Positions 1 through 7,987 of a DNA stretch of 64,000 nt are shown here, piece by piece (the stretch's first letter is position 1; every line of letters starts with the position of its first letter). Position numbers and translations under genes: made by a program. Origin of the DNA: an uncultured Bacteroides sp. (GTDB lineage Bacteria; Bacteroidota; Bacteroidia; Bacteroidales; Bacteroidaceae); assembly GCF_900547205.1 (NCBI RefSeq), contig NZ_URFY01000019.1, positions 11,677 through 75,676 of the forward strand, given 5' to 3'. Under the pieces are notes generated by a model. The model ran no database searches. It saw only the letters and a list, made by a program, of their open reading frames with translations, and had not been told where the DNA came from.

Positions 1-267
1 GTAACCGTTTTCCCAGGTAAGTTCCTTCATCTTGGCTTCTTCATCACCTTTCTTGAAGACGATGCTGCCGGAATGAGGTTTAAATTGATTGGTCATGTTC
101 TCCAGAATCGAGGTGTCATCAGTCGATTCTACATGCAGACGAATTTGTCCGCCATAAATGTTTGAAGATGGACGTCCTTTGGAATCTACATCTCTCTTGA
201 GACTGTACGTACAATCCAGTACGTCAAACTCTTTTCCTGAAAGACTTAAGCTCGCTCTAAAAGCCAA
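1..267 (-). CDS. tssD: TssD (Hcp-like) type VI secretion tube protein, 3' part outside window
   Basis: The reverse strand encodes a protein starting (M)AFRASLSLSGKEFDVLD, followed by SLKRDVDSKGRPSSNIYGGQ, VESTDDTSILENM and a KKGDEEAKMKEL segment. This is the conserved N-terminal pattern of Bacteroidetes TssD, the Hcp-like subunit that stacks into the inner tube of the type VI secretion apparatus. About 89 of the usual roughly 130 residues are in the window and the rest lies beyond the left edge. No ATG is available: an in-frame TAA lies a few codons upstream and the only sensible start is TTG at 267-265, which places the family's usual AFRA at residue 2. The TTG start is my inference. The downstream small genes on the same strand could be effector or immunity cargo, but nothing in them proves it. 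Confidence 0.85.
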   Translation of the reverse strand, partial: MAFRASLSLSGKEFDVLDCTYSLKRDVDSKGRPSSNIYGGQIRLHVESTDDTSILENMTNQFKPHSGSIVFKKGDEEAKMKELTWENGY

Positions 268-727
268 ACTTTTTAGTGTTTTAAATTAAACAATTTGGTT
301 AACTATCAATTATTGTCAAAAACATAGCATCATATGCAGTATATTTAATTTCAACAATTGAACTTTTTTTATTTTCCGAAATATAGTTATTTGTGGAATT
401 GGAGACAAATAAAGCCGCTTATTTTTTCATTTTTAGTATCATATTTAATGTTTATAATTATAATTAAACAGATATTAAACTTGTTATATCGAAATTTATC
501 GCAACAATTGAACATTTTGACATCAAAAATAAGGATGTATAAATATTACATATATATAACATAGCAGTGGGTAATATCTCCTATAATACTACTTAATCAT
601 CAGATTACCAATTGTCTGCATTATTGATAATGCCACATGATGCCATACCCAGAATTGGCTGTATTTGTCTGTCTCCTATGCCTTACCTTCGCCCCGCATC
701 GACATTGATGCCAATCAAAACTTTATT
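268..727. other. AT-rich intergenic stretch
   Basis: About 460 bases without a convincing gene. Most of it is very AT-rich. The part near 600-720 has clearly higher GC and could be the relic of a decayed gene, but both strands are broken by stops. It presumably holds the tssD promoter, though I see no clear TAnnTTTG element just upstream of the TTG start. Confidence 0.5.
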
Positions 728-1306
728 TTATGGACGAAAAACAAAAAGATGAGAGAGTATTGCTCGTCGCCGACAAGATGTGTCCTTACCATTCTTCAAC
801 ACAAGTTCTTCTATGGTGTTTTCAGTATATCTCATTGTTTTTAGCAATGACTTCGACAAGGACTCTTCTACTGTATAACAAGAAGCATCATTCTCATTAC
901 TATATTTCTTTATAAAATTATTAGTCTCTGCCAAGATCCCCTTATCTTTATTGTCTCCAAAATATAGATAATCATATTCAGTGCCTTGTGCAGATAGAAT
1001 CCTGTTATTTGCACCATAGATATTAAAACACTCAATAATATTAACAGAGTTAGAACCTTCCGGCTGTTTATTGCCTTTGCAGGTCAACAATAATAGTGCA
1101 CCTACGAAAATTTTAGGATAAATCCGAAGATAGTTATAACAATCTTTGCGCAAGGATAGCAACGATGGGAAGATTCGTGATGAGATAGGTTCAAATATAG
1201 GTACTATAAGCATCATGCAATAATGCGGAATGTCTTTCACTTTTTTGTTGCATGAAAAGCTACGCTTTAGGCAGGCTAAAGCAATACTTTTCACTTCCTT
1301 AAGCAT
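728..1306 (-). CDS. Hypothetical protein, possibly a decayed lipoprotein gene
   Basis: A 192-codon open frame of unknown family. Residues from about 68 onward look like real coding sequence: a hydrophobic stretch ending LLLLTCKG, like a lipobox, followed by an acidic, soluble segment (NIIECFNIYGANNRIL, KYSNENDASCYTVEESLSK). The first 65 residues look unlike a normal N-terminus, and no ATG sits just before the signal-like segment. The gene may therefore be an N-terminally scrambled remnant. It lies 43 bp downstream of the DUF1493 gene on the same strand, so it could be the last member of that small operon. I do not recognise a function. Confidence 0.35.
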   Translation of the reverse strand: MLKEVKSIALACLKRSFSCNKKVKDIPHYCMMLIVPIFEPISSRIFPSLLSLRKDCYNYLRIYPKIFVGALLLLTCKGNKQPEGSNSVNIIECFNIYGANNRILSAQGTEYDYLYFGDNKDKGILAETNNFIKKYSNENDASCYTVEESLSKSLLKTMRYTENTIEELVLKNGKDTSCRRRAILSHLFVFRP

Positions 1307-1349
1307 TTCTTTCCGCCCGAATAACCTTTATTATAAATTGTATCCACCT

Positions 1350-1655
1350 TTAGATTTTCTTATTAACGATTCCATCCTGCAAATCTTTTATTGTCAATTG
1401 CTTATATCGTTTCTCTTCCCTCCTGAATAAGTCTTTTATCAAACCGAATATCGGTTCATCTTCTTCCGGAAAATAGTCATTGAAATGAAATTCATCCAAA
1501 GAGACATGGAATAAAGACGAATACTTTGATAGTAATTCATCTGCATCATCACCATATATTGAAAGGTCATGATACAAACTTACATTTTCTATATTAGGAA
1601 AATCTTCCAGACTTCCTGTGTATTCTTCTATTAACTTAATCAGTTCTCTATTCAT
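1350..1655 (-). CDS. DUF1493-like small acidic protein
   Basis: A 101-residue acidic protein with the layout of the DUF1493 family: a helical N-terminus (LIKLIEEYTG), a DLSIYGDDADELLSKYSSLF core and a HFNDYFPEEDEP segment. DUF1493 proteins have an acyl-carrier-like look and no settled function that I know of. The start ATG is 3 bp downstream of the stop of the 35-residue frame at 1659-1766, so the genes 2606 to 1350 form one tight operon on the minus strand. Its place beside membrane proteins and next to a TssD gene would fit an accessory or immunity role, but that is only inference. Confidence 0.7.
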   Translation of the reverse strand: MNRELIKLIEEYTGSLEDFPNIENVSLYHDLSIYGDDADELLSKYSSLFHVSLDEFHFNDYFPEEDEPIFGLIKDLFRREEKRYKQLTIKDLQDGIVNKKI

Positions 1656-1658
1656 AAT

Positions 1659-1766
1659 TTATCTTTTCTTTTCAGCTTCTTCCCGTAGTTTCACAATTTT
1701 CAATTCTTTTTGTATCTGCTTGAAAGTTTCAAACTCCGGATAGCCTGACAAATCATCTTCGGTCAT
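1659..1766 (-). CDS. 35-residue frame, either a separate peptide or the displaced C-terminus of the membrane protein upstream
   Basis: Reads MTEDDLSGYPEFETFKQIQ and ends in a charged helix, EEAEKKR. The start ATG overlaps the last 14 bases of the 178-residue frame at 1753-2289, in another reading frame. The composition is that of a normal protein C-terminus rather than of an independent peptide. A single +1 shift near 1766 would join it to the upstream membrane protein after FNPSI. Either translational coupling with a true micro-protein or a frameshift in the upstream gene is possible; I favour the frameshift slightly. Confidence 0.5.
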   Translation of the reverse strand: MTEDDLSGYPEFETFKQIQKELKIVKLREEAEKKR

Positions 1767-2289
1767 ATATGCTTGGATTAAACGTGAAAACAATATCCGT
1801 TTGGATGTTCGAATCCCAACATCCTGCACAATAACCCGGCACTACTTTTGAAAAAGGAATGGTGCAACGTAGAAAAAACAAATAGCGGGAGAAAGCAATA
1901 GTTCCGTTCATCCTATCCAGTACAAAGCGTCTTGGAGGCGATAATACTCCATAAAGAAACATGACGAACATCAGAATTATCAGCCCGGGCGTAGGGGGAA
2001 AATATATATTACTGTAAGGTTTATCTATATCTGCGTAAATAGCGCACGCAAGAGCAAAGGCCGGTATTCCTCCAAAAAGAATAAAAATCTTCCGTAGAAT
2101 AAACTCCAATTCGAAAATCAGAAATTCATCGTCTGCTCTTTCTATTTTCATATCACGGACAATTTCTTTTGTTAATACAATAGGAAATGGGTATATGACA
2201 TGTTCCATAGGATACTGCTTGCCTTGAAAAATAGTAAATGTTATATATGTACATACAGCGATTAATACTATTACTAGGATGAATATCAT
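1753..2289 (-). CDS. Membrane protein of unknown function
   Basis: 178 residues with an N-terminal membrane helix (ILVIVLIAVCTYITFTIF), a soluble loop, two further helices around residues 65-115 (KIFILFGGIPAFALACA and PGLIILMFVMFLYGV), then RRFVLDRMNGTIAFSRYLF and a soluble tail. The VLDRMNGTI segment resembles a recurring Bacteroides family of unknown membrane proteins. The frame stops abruptly at YDRR while a good C-terminus continues in the next frame, see 1659-1766. Its start overlaps the previous gene's stop by four bases (2286-2289), so the two are translationally coupled. Confidence 0.6.
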   Translation of the reverse strand: MIFILVIVLIAVCTYITFTIFQGKQYPMEHVIYPFPIVLTKEIVRDMKIERADDEFLIFELEFILRKIFILFGGIPAFALACAIYADIDKPYSNIYFPPTPGLIILMFVMFLYGVLSPPRRFVLDRMNGTIAFSRYLFFLRCTIPFSKVVPGYCAGCWDSNIQTDIVFTFNPSIYDRR

Positions 2290-2606
2290 TCCGAAGACAA
2301 AAAATTTCTCTTATAATGGCTGAATAAGATTTCATTCTTTAGAAATACACTATATCTCAATATTTCCAAAATAATAACTCCCAAAAAGCCTAAACAGAAT
2401 AATAACGAATTAAGAAATGGATTTGCCACCAAAGAAAAGAGGCAAATGTAAATTGATGGAAAAATAACACTTGCTCCCCCTCTCCATATTTTCCATCCAT
2501 ACCTTTGAGTAATTCTTTCTCCCCTATAATAGATATAATCGAAGAGACAGAAAAACGTCTTATTTCTTTTTCTATACTGCAGTGGTATTCCTTTGTGTCT
2601 GCCCAT
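2286..2606 (-). CDS. Small membrane protein of unknown function
   Basis: 106 residues. A basic, aromatic N-terminus (MGRHKGIPLQYRKRNKTFF, YYRGERITQRYGWKIWRGG) is followed by two hydrophobic helices near residues 46-85. It is the first gene of the small minus-strand operon that runs to 1350. A 17-base palindrome lies 16 bp upstream of the start codon, see 2622-2638. I do not recognise a function; its context next to TssD and the pairing with the other membrane protein suggest they act together in the envelope. Confidence 0.6.
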   Translation of the reverse strand: MGRHKGIPLQYRKRNKTFFCLFDYIYYRGERITQRYGWKIWRGGASVIFPSIYICLFSLVANPFLNSLLFCLGFLGVIILEILRYSVFLKNEILFSHYKRNFLSSE

Positions 2607-2621
2607 ATTCTGATTCTATTG

Positions 2622-2638
2622 ATTTGCGATTCGCAAAT
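2622..2638. promoter_or_regulatory. 17-base palindrome, candidate operator
   Basis: ATTTGCGA-T-TCGCAAAT is a perfect inverted repeat with 8-base arms and one central base. It lies 16 bp upstream of the start codon of the membrane-protein operon (minus strand). This position fits an operator or a short 5' UTR hairpin. No TAnnTTTG element is clear on either side. Confidence 0.4.
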
Positions 2639-2890
2639 TACAAATTAATCATTTTTTTCTTTGATATACAAGCAAATATATAAATATATTCCCGCCTATA
2701 TATGCATTCTTATTAAAATTTCCGTATCCTTTTCACCGTACTTTTTATATGGGACAGCAATCCAGTGATTGAATGTCTCGCTGGGACGAAGCAACAGTTC
2801 TGTATCTCCTAAAATTCATCATCCTGCATTTTTACCTCCATTTATTATATAAATCTGGAGTAAAGACTATCATTATAACGATAATATCTG

Positions 2891-2898
2891 TAACTTTG
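2891..2898 (+). promoter_or_regulatory. Bacteroides -7 promoter element for the 2929 gene
   Basis: TAACTTTG matches the Bacteroides sigma -7 consensus TAnnTTTG and lies 30 bp upstream of the lipoprotein start codon. No good TTTG is present at the -33 position. Confidence 0.55.
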
Positions 2899-2928
2899 CA
2901 GCCCAAACAAATCTAGCAGAACATAAGC

Positions 2929-3588
2929 ATGAAACTATTTTATCACACATCACTCTTTCTTCTTTTTATTTTTATCTTCTTTGGTTGCAGTAAAGATGAA
3001 AATACAATCAATCCGCCTGATTCCGAACCGAAAGTTATCTCCTCGATTACAATCACCAATATTAATAACATTCCTGCTAAGGTAACCTTCGACAGAGTGG
3101 AGGCTAATATTACCGGTGAATGCTGGAAAGTCATCGGAACCGTAGAAGCTAAGTATGAAAATGGAAAGGCAATCATTCAACTGCCAACTAGTTTCGCTAC
3201 CGAACAATTTCAGATAGTGGACCGACATGGAAATAACATGTACGGTCATTGGCCTGCCACATCCAGTGATTCGGATGCGCTGGTCACTACATTAGGAGAT
3301 ATCATCGCCTATCAGGGAACGAAGAAAGTAGGTAGGGTTTACTCAACCAATTGGACGGGTAAAGGCTCGTCAGCCGGAAAAGCTTTTGTATATTATCAAT
3401 ATGCCGACCGACCATTTAGTCTCACCGGGAGCAATAATTCATTCTACTATAGTGACTGTACGTTTTACAAAGGATGGAATAGCTATGCCAATATTAATCC
3501 TACAACAGAAGGGACTTCTGGAAATATTCACTGCACCACATCAGTTCCTGATGATATCTTTTGGAGCTTTGAATCCTGGACGCATTAG
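2929..3588 (+). CDS. Lipoprotein of unknown function
   Basis: 219 residues. The N-terminus has a very hydrophobic signal (SLFLLFIFIFFG) and a lipobox with the lipidated Cys near residue 20, followed by SKDENTINPP, so the protein is probably exported to the outer membrane. The mature part is beta-rich with many Thr, Ser and aromatic residues (VITNIN-like strands, YYQYADRPFSLTGSNNSFYY). I do not recognise a domain. It may form a pair with the next lipoprotein gene, 41 bp downstream on the same strand. Confidence 0.75.
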   Translation: MKLFYHTSLFLLFIFIFFGCSKDENTINPPDSEPKVISSITITNINNIPAKVTFDRVEANITGECWKVIGTVEAKYENGKAIIQLPTSFATEQFQIVDRHGNNMYGHWPATSSDSDALVTTLGDIIAYQGTKKVGRVYSTNWTGKGSSAGKAFVYYQYADRPFSLTGSNNSFYYSDCTFYKGWNSYANINPTTEGTSGNIHCTTSVPDDIFWSFESWTH

Positions 3589-3629
3589 TAATATTACAAA
3601 TATTCATGTATCAATAAATAATGTTTCAA

Positions 3630-4550
3630 ATGAAAAGAATACTTTTAATTTTATGCGCTGCAGTCGGACTTCTGACCGGATGCAGTAGCAATGATGGTGA
3701 ACCGGCTCCTACTCAAGAATCGAAAGTTACTTTATTCGACAAATTGTTGAAACTCTTCCGTAGAGGTACCTCCAATAAACAAGAAGGTTTGAATAGCATT
3801 ACGGACAATCCATATAAAGTCGTGTTTGGCTTTGAGTTAGAACCATCTAAAATGAATAGATTTAAGGAAGAGGTTCTCAAACTACCTTTTAGGTATTTAA
3901 ATATGGAGGCTAAACTCGAATATATAACATTCCCGGATGATGACGAAGAAGAGGACAAAGCGTCTTTTGATATTGCTTTTCCAGATTATGTGATGGATAA
4001 GTATTGCTATTTCTATCCTAAATCCGACTTTAAATATTATATGCCGGAAGGTTCTGATTATGGTATAGAATTAGAGATTGATGAAAAGAAAGAAGTCGAT
4101 TTAAAGAAGTTGTTAAATTTGACAACAATAATAGAAAACGATATTAAGAAACAATTGAATCCTAATAAATTTCGATATTGGGTTGCTGACAGACGTGAAG
4201 AAATATTCGAGAATAAAGAATGGAGTACAGGATGCCCCTTTTGTACGGAAGACCACAAGTGGGTGGGATGGGTACACACCTTTTGCGGGAATGCGACTTT
4301 CACCGGACATGAAGACTATGATAAAGCTGACTACGCAAGAATAACCCTTTATAATAGTCCAAACGATGAAGTCTACTTCATAGATCTTAAGTCATTGGAA
4401 AATAACACTCTCGTTTCAAGTAAAGGTGGACAGTTTTTTTTCAGAAAGGAACCCGTCGATTATATAAGACTCGAATTTTGCGAATTACTGCGATTTATGT
4501 GCCACTTTGCTGAGGCTGAAAATGAAAAACTTTTAGTTGAATTGTGGTGA
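3630..4550 (+). CDS. Lipoprotein of unknown function
   Basis: 306 residues from MKRILLILCAAVGLLTGCSS, a standard lipoprotein signal with the Cys at residue 18. A second possible start lies three codons earlier at 3621. The mature part opens with a basic stretch (LFDKLLKLFRRG), then holds acidic and aromatic segments, a DDDEEEDK acidic run near residue 110 and two close cysteines (GCPFCTEDHKW, residues about 200-215) that could form a disulfide. No family is recognised. It lies 41 bp after the previous lipoprotein gene and converges with the fimbrial operon, whose last gene ends 54 bp away. Confidence 0.75.
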   Translation: MKRILLILCAAVGLLTGCSSNDGEPAPTQESKVTLFDKLLKLFRRGTSNKQEGLNSITDNPYKVVFGFELEPSKMNRFKEEVLKLPFRYLNMEAKLEYITFPDDDEEEDKASFDIAFPDYVMDKYCYFYPKSDFKYYMPEGSDYGIELEIDEKKEVDLKKLLNLTTIIENDIKKQLNPNKFRYWVADRREEIFENKEWSTGCPFCTEDHKWVGWVHTFCGNATFTGHEDYDKADYARITLYNSPNDEVYFIDLKSLENNTLVSSKGGQFFFRKEPVDYIRLEFCELLRFMCHFAEAENEKLLVELW

Positions 4551-4604
4551 GATAAAAGAAGTAACCGATTGTAGATATAAATAAATATAAAATACACCTA
4601 CTAT

Positions 4605-6956
4605 TTAGTTCGCCTTATACACACAGCGGATACGATTTATATTCGACCTTAACTGTTTGCCCAAATCATCTGTAGGAGTGACGGGATTAATATCCTGCCG
4701 TGGATTCCCCCACCCTACTGTTAGCCAATCCCTTACGAAATTGAATTTCGTAAGATAATCGCTCATACCACTGCTCACAGTGTTATACACGGAACTTTGA
4801 TAATCGACTTTAGTTGCCCGAGCACTATTCAAATTGTCGTTAAAGAAATTTCCGTCTCCTGAATTCATTCCTCCAAAACCTCTATAATGATAGGTATAGT
4901 AATCGTAGGCAGGTTGAGACGACCAGTAATACTTATTCTGGAAATCCGTAAAAGTGCCATAAGCTCCCATTACGATGTCTTCTATCTCGTCTATTGCAGG
5001 AAGATACCATTTAATTTCGGGCACCACTCCTGAAGCATTACGTTTGTTCTTGTTGTAACAATACTCAACAGCACTTCTAGCCTTTTCATTGAGCTTCAAC
5101 GGTCCGATGCCTGCTGTAGCCACGATATCACTGGTAAAGGAATGCCCTGCACGCGTATTTATCGTCACTCCATTGGTTCCTACTGTTGATACATCCCGAG
5201 GTGTATAAAAATCGTAGATATAGAATTGGGGGTCGAGCTCTTTCAAACGGTCCTTTATGCCGTTGGTTATGTTATTTGCCAAGCTACCATTAAACCTGAA
5301 CGCATCTCGCTGATGAGATAACTGCATTCCATCCAGACCCCAGAACATTCCGTCGGTTTTGTTATTATAAGGATCATAAGGATCGAAATTGTGGAGATAC
5401 TCTTCATGAAATTCGATATAATAAGTATGTCCATTATAAGTCACCTCAAACAATCCTTTCTGCAAGAATGTATAGGTAATCACTGTCCGGCTGCCTGTTG
5501 CCGTCTCGGTAGAGGTAAATACAATCTTACCCGTCCGGTCGGACGTACTGGTGTTTTCATCAAAATATGCCCATACCCTAAAATCGGTAGTCAATGAGCC
5601 GTAACTCTTGGGTAAAGTAGATATGAGATTTGTAGTAAAATAGTCTCTCTTCACCACCTTACCATCAGTTACCATTTCCCTATCGAGCCCGATCCAGCTT
5701 TGCGCCGCAGCATCCACCTCCACATCCACCGTGTAGCCCGGAGAAACAAAGATATCCAACGGGCGGACTTCATAATGACTGTCGAGTTGCGTATCACGCT
5801 TCACCGCAACAACGACGGGACCGGAATTGACCGTGACACGGGCATCGAACGAAATTGTCGATTCATCGAACCCGTTATTACTGGTCACTCCTTTTATAGT
5901 TATATTATTATTGTACTGGTTATCCCGCAGAATATAAAAATCATCCACTGCATTGGCACCAAGATACAACTTGTAAGTAGTCTCGTGCGTAATTTGCTGA
6001 TGATCGACATATACCCCATTGATAATCATATATGCAGCGGCCGTATCTTCGTTGACATACTTTGGCTTGAAACGCTGTTTAGACAGTTCATCAATACCTT
6101 CAGGATAATTCACGGTGTTCACCTTGTTTCTTTTATGCTCCAACATATAGAAAGTATAGGATAAAGATTGGGCTACCCCCACCGGATTAGAACCGGTATA
6201 CAATCCCGAAGGAGTGGATGGTATTTTATCACTGTGCATAGGCTCTGTTTCATCCGCCGCATCAGGAGCGCCAAGAGTGGCATAGCGCGGAGCATTCACC
6301 ACCTCCCAACTAATCATTCTAAAGCTCTGGTCGTTTCCCGGCAAATGTTCTTCCGGTCGTATCTGAAGGTTGACAACTACTTTGGCGTAAATACTCACCA
6401 TAGATATTTCCTTAATATTGCTGTCCGTAGACGGGCGCGCCAGACTCAAATCGACCTTTTCTTGTGTTTTGCCAATCATTACCAATCCTTTAAACGACGG
6501 ATCGGCATCGGGATGAATCGTTGTTGCTTCCACTTCAAATTCAGTAAGCTCCGTGAGACTCTGTATGCCGGCAAGATCTCCGTTATTGAGATTACCCACC
6601 AAAAAGATGTCACACTGTCGAAGTGCCTCCTGATCGTGGTTGACGAAGGACGGACTATGCGTATCAATTAAGAAATTGGGGACACCACTGGCTACAAACT
6701 GGGGAACGTCTACAATCCGCCCGTTCGCATCAAAAATGAGCATATACAAAGTAGACAGTTTAGTTTCAAACTCATTCTTACCCGAACGCGTTGAAACTTC
6801 CACTTCGGAGAATCCCTTGGAATATCCGTTGACACGAACATACCGACTTTCCGCCTGGCTTCTCTGTTCTGTATCTTCAAAACTGCATCCATATATAATA
6901 CTACTTAATAAGACGGTTACCAACAGACTGGTGTAGCTAAATATTCTTCTCATCAA
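4605..6956 (-). CDS. DUF4906 fimbrial lipoprotein, probable tip or adhesin component
   Basis: 783 residues. A lipoprotein signal ends in SSIIYGC (Cys near residue 24). The N-terminal third is fimbrillin-like (ETKLSTLYMLIFDANGRIV, FLVGNLNNGDL, SMVSIYAKVVVNLQI), a central part resembles DUF4906, and the C-terminus (residues about 570-780) contains the KWYLPAIDEIEDI, YYWSSQPAYDYYTYHYRG and NRIRCVYK pattern seen in large Bacteroidetes surface proteins. It is the last and longest gene of a six-gene fimbrial operon, 11 bp after the preceding fimbrillin. By analogy with the minor subunits of Porphyromonas-type fimbriae, which are exported as lipoproteins and assembled after proteolytic processing, it may be an accessory or tip adhesin. 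That role is inferred from size and position. Confidence 0.75.
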   Translation of the reverse strand: MMRRIFSYTSLLVTVLLSSIIYGCSFEDTEQRSQAESRYVRVNGYSKGFSEVEVSTRSGKNEFETKLSTLYMLIFDANGRIVDVPQFVASGVPNFLIDTHSPSFVNHDQEALRQCDIFLVGNLNNGDLAGIQSLTELTEFEVEATTIHPDADPSFKGLVMIGKTQEKVDLSLARPSTDSNIKEISMVSIYAKVVVNLQIRPEEHLPGNDQSFRMISWEVVNAPRYATLGAPDAADETEPMHSDKIPSTPSGLYTGSNPVGVAQSLSYTFYMLEHKRNKVNTVNYPEGIDELSKQRFKPKYVNEDTAAAYMIINGVYVDHQQITHETTYKLYLGANAVDDFYILRDNQYNNNITIKGVTSNNGFDESTISFDARVTVNSGPVVVAVKRDTQLDSHYEVRPLDIFVSPGYTVDVEVDAAAQSWIGLDREMVTDGKVVKRDYFTTNLISTLPKSYGSLTTDFRVWAYFDENTSTSDRTGKIVFTSTETATGSRTVITYTFLQKGLFEVTYNGHTYYIEFHEEYLHNFDPYDPYNNKTDGMFWGLDGMQLSHQRDAFRFNGSLANNITNGIKDRLKELDPQFYIYDFYTPRDVSTVGTNGVTINTRAGHSFTSDIVATAGIGPLKLNEKARSAVEYCYNKNKRNASGVVPEIKWYLPAIDEIEDIVMGAYGTFTDFQNKYYWSSQPAYDYYTYHYRGFGGMNSGDGNFFNDNLNSARATKVDYQSSVYNTVSSGMSDYLTKFNFVRDWLTVGWGNPRQDINPVTPTDDLGKQLRSNINRIRCVYKAN

Positions 6957-6967
6957 AATACCCTTCT

Positions 6968-7984
6968 TTAATCAAATTCGATTTCACTGTCGTTATCGAC
7001 CCATTCATTACTCTGAATGATTCTGAGATGAATGGCATCTCCCACAAAATAAAGTGTAAATGTATATCTGTATCCTGCACGATACTCCGTTACGGGATCG
7101 TCAAACTCAACTACTTTTGTTGTCGTTTGTCCTCCTTGAGTTACATCAAAAGATATCTTACCTTGCAATCCTTTCTGTGGAATAAGCATCAGAAACCGAT
7201 TGGAATCTGTAATATTCATGGCCCCCGTTGCCGATGTGTTGGGGATATGGATACTGTTAGTCATCACATAGTTTGCATTTGTAATGGTTCCACTTGCCTC
7301 CGGATTGCTTTTATCCATCTTCACTCTATAAGTGCTATATAACCCGGAGGTAAACCGACACGTCACGTTATCCAACCGGATAGCCTCATCATCGTAATTA
7401 TTCACCGCAATATTGATGCAGAAAAGTACATGGGAAAACTGCATCCTTACCTGTCCGGTATTCAATGCCGTACAATCGAGCGTAGACGCAACCATAACAT
7501 CCTGATGCTGGGTAGGATCATTTGCCGATGGACGATACTCCACATAAGGAGTCGATTCATAGTTTGCATCGGAAACCGTCACGCCGGGAGCATTGTACGG
7601 ATAATAGCCGAAAAAGGAATAGTATTTGTTATCCATCCATGATTGTATAGGATTGTATGTGCATACACCCGAGTTGCTACAATCAATCAGGACGTTATTC
7701 CAATCAGCGTCCGGTTTCGCATTATATCCTGCCGATGCCCACTGATTGTCCAACACATAAGCTTTCACGCCAAAACCCGATCCACGTAGTTGGGTAATCG
7801 GCACAGCCCGGGTAGCCGTTCCCGTACTGAATACAATTGAACGACCGGGGATAATCTCGACTTCCTGGTCAGAATTATCGGAAATAGCATTGTTATCGCT
7901 ACAAGCTGCCATCAGAATGATAACCATCCAGACAACGGGAAGTAGCCATATATATTTTATGATAATAGATTTTTTCAATGTCAT
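6968..7984 (-). CDS. Fimbrillin family lipoprotein
   Basis: 338 residues with an unusually long hydrophobic signal (KYIWLLPVVWMVIILMAAC), lipidated Cys at about residue 28. The mature part shows the Mfa-like fimbrillin pattern: SIVFSTGTATRA, then FGVKAYVLDNQW, YYSFFGYYPYNAPGV, a DVMVAS strand, MQFSHVLFCINIAV and a C-terminal YRAGYRYTFTLYFV followed by WVDNDSEIEFD. Fimbrillins of this type polymerise on the cell surface by strand exchange after cleavage at an Arg near the N-terminus; the TRA sequence would be the place to look. It is the third fimbrillin in the operon, 3 bp after the previous gene. Confidence 0.85.
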   Translation of the reverse strand: MTLKKSIIIKYIWLLPVVWMVIILMAACSDNNAISDNSDQEVEIIPGRSIVFSTGTATRAVPITQLRGSGFGVKAYVLDNQWASAGYNAKPDADWNNVLIDCSNSGVCTYNPIQSWMDNKYYSFFGYYPYNAPGVTVSDANYESTPYVEYRPSANDPTQHQDVMVASTLDCTALNTGQVRMQFSHVLFCINIAVNNYDDEAIRLDNVTCRFTSGLYSTYRVKMDKSNPEASGTITNANYVMTNSIHIPNTSATGAMNITDSNRFLMLIPQKGLQGKISFDVTQGGQTTTKVVEFDDPVTEYRAGYRYTFTLYFVGDAIHLRIIQSNEWVDNDSEIEFD

Positions 7985-7987
7985 AGT

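Larger units (their letters stand above)
2607..2928. other. Intergenic region between divergent transcription units
   Basis: 322 bases, AT-rich, holding the palindrome at 2622-2638 on the left and the promoter element of the lipoprotein gene at 2891-2898 on the right. I see no gene or RNA element in the middle part. Confidence 0.5.

Noticed and set aside
358..564. A 68-codon frame in the AT-rich stretch near the left edge
   Set aside because: Composition reflects the AT content (Tyr, Ile, Phe, Lys), with no promoter or conserved feature.
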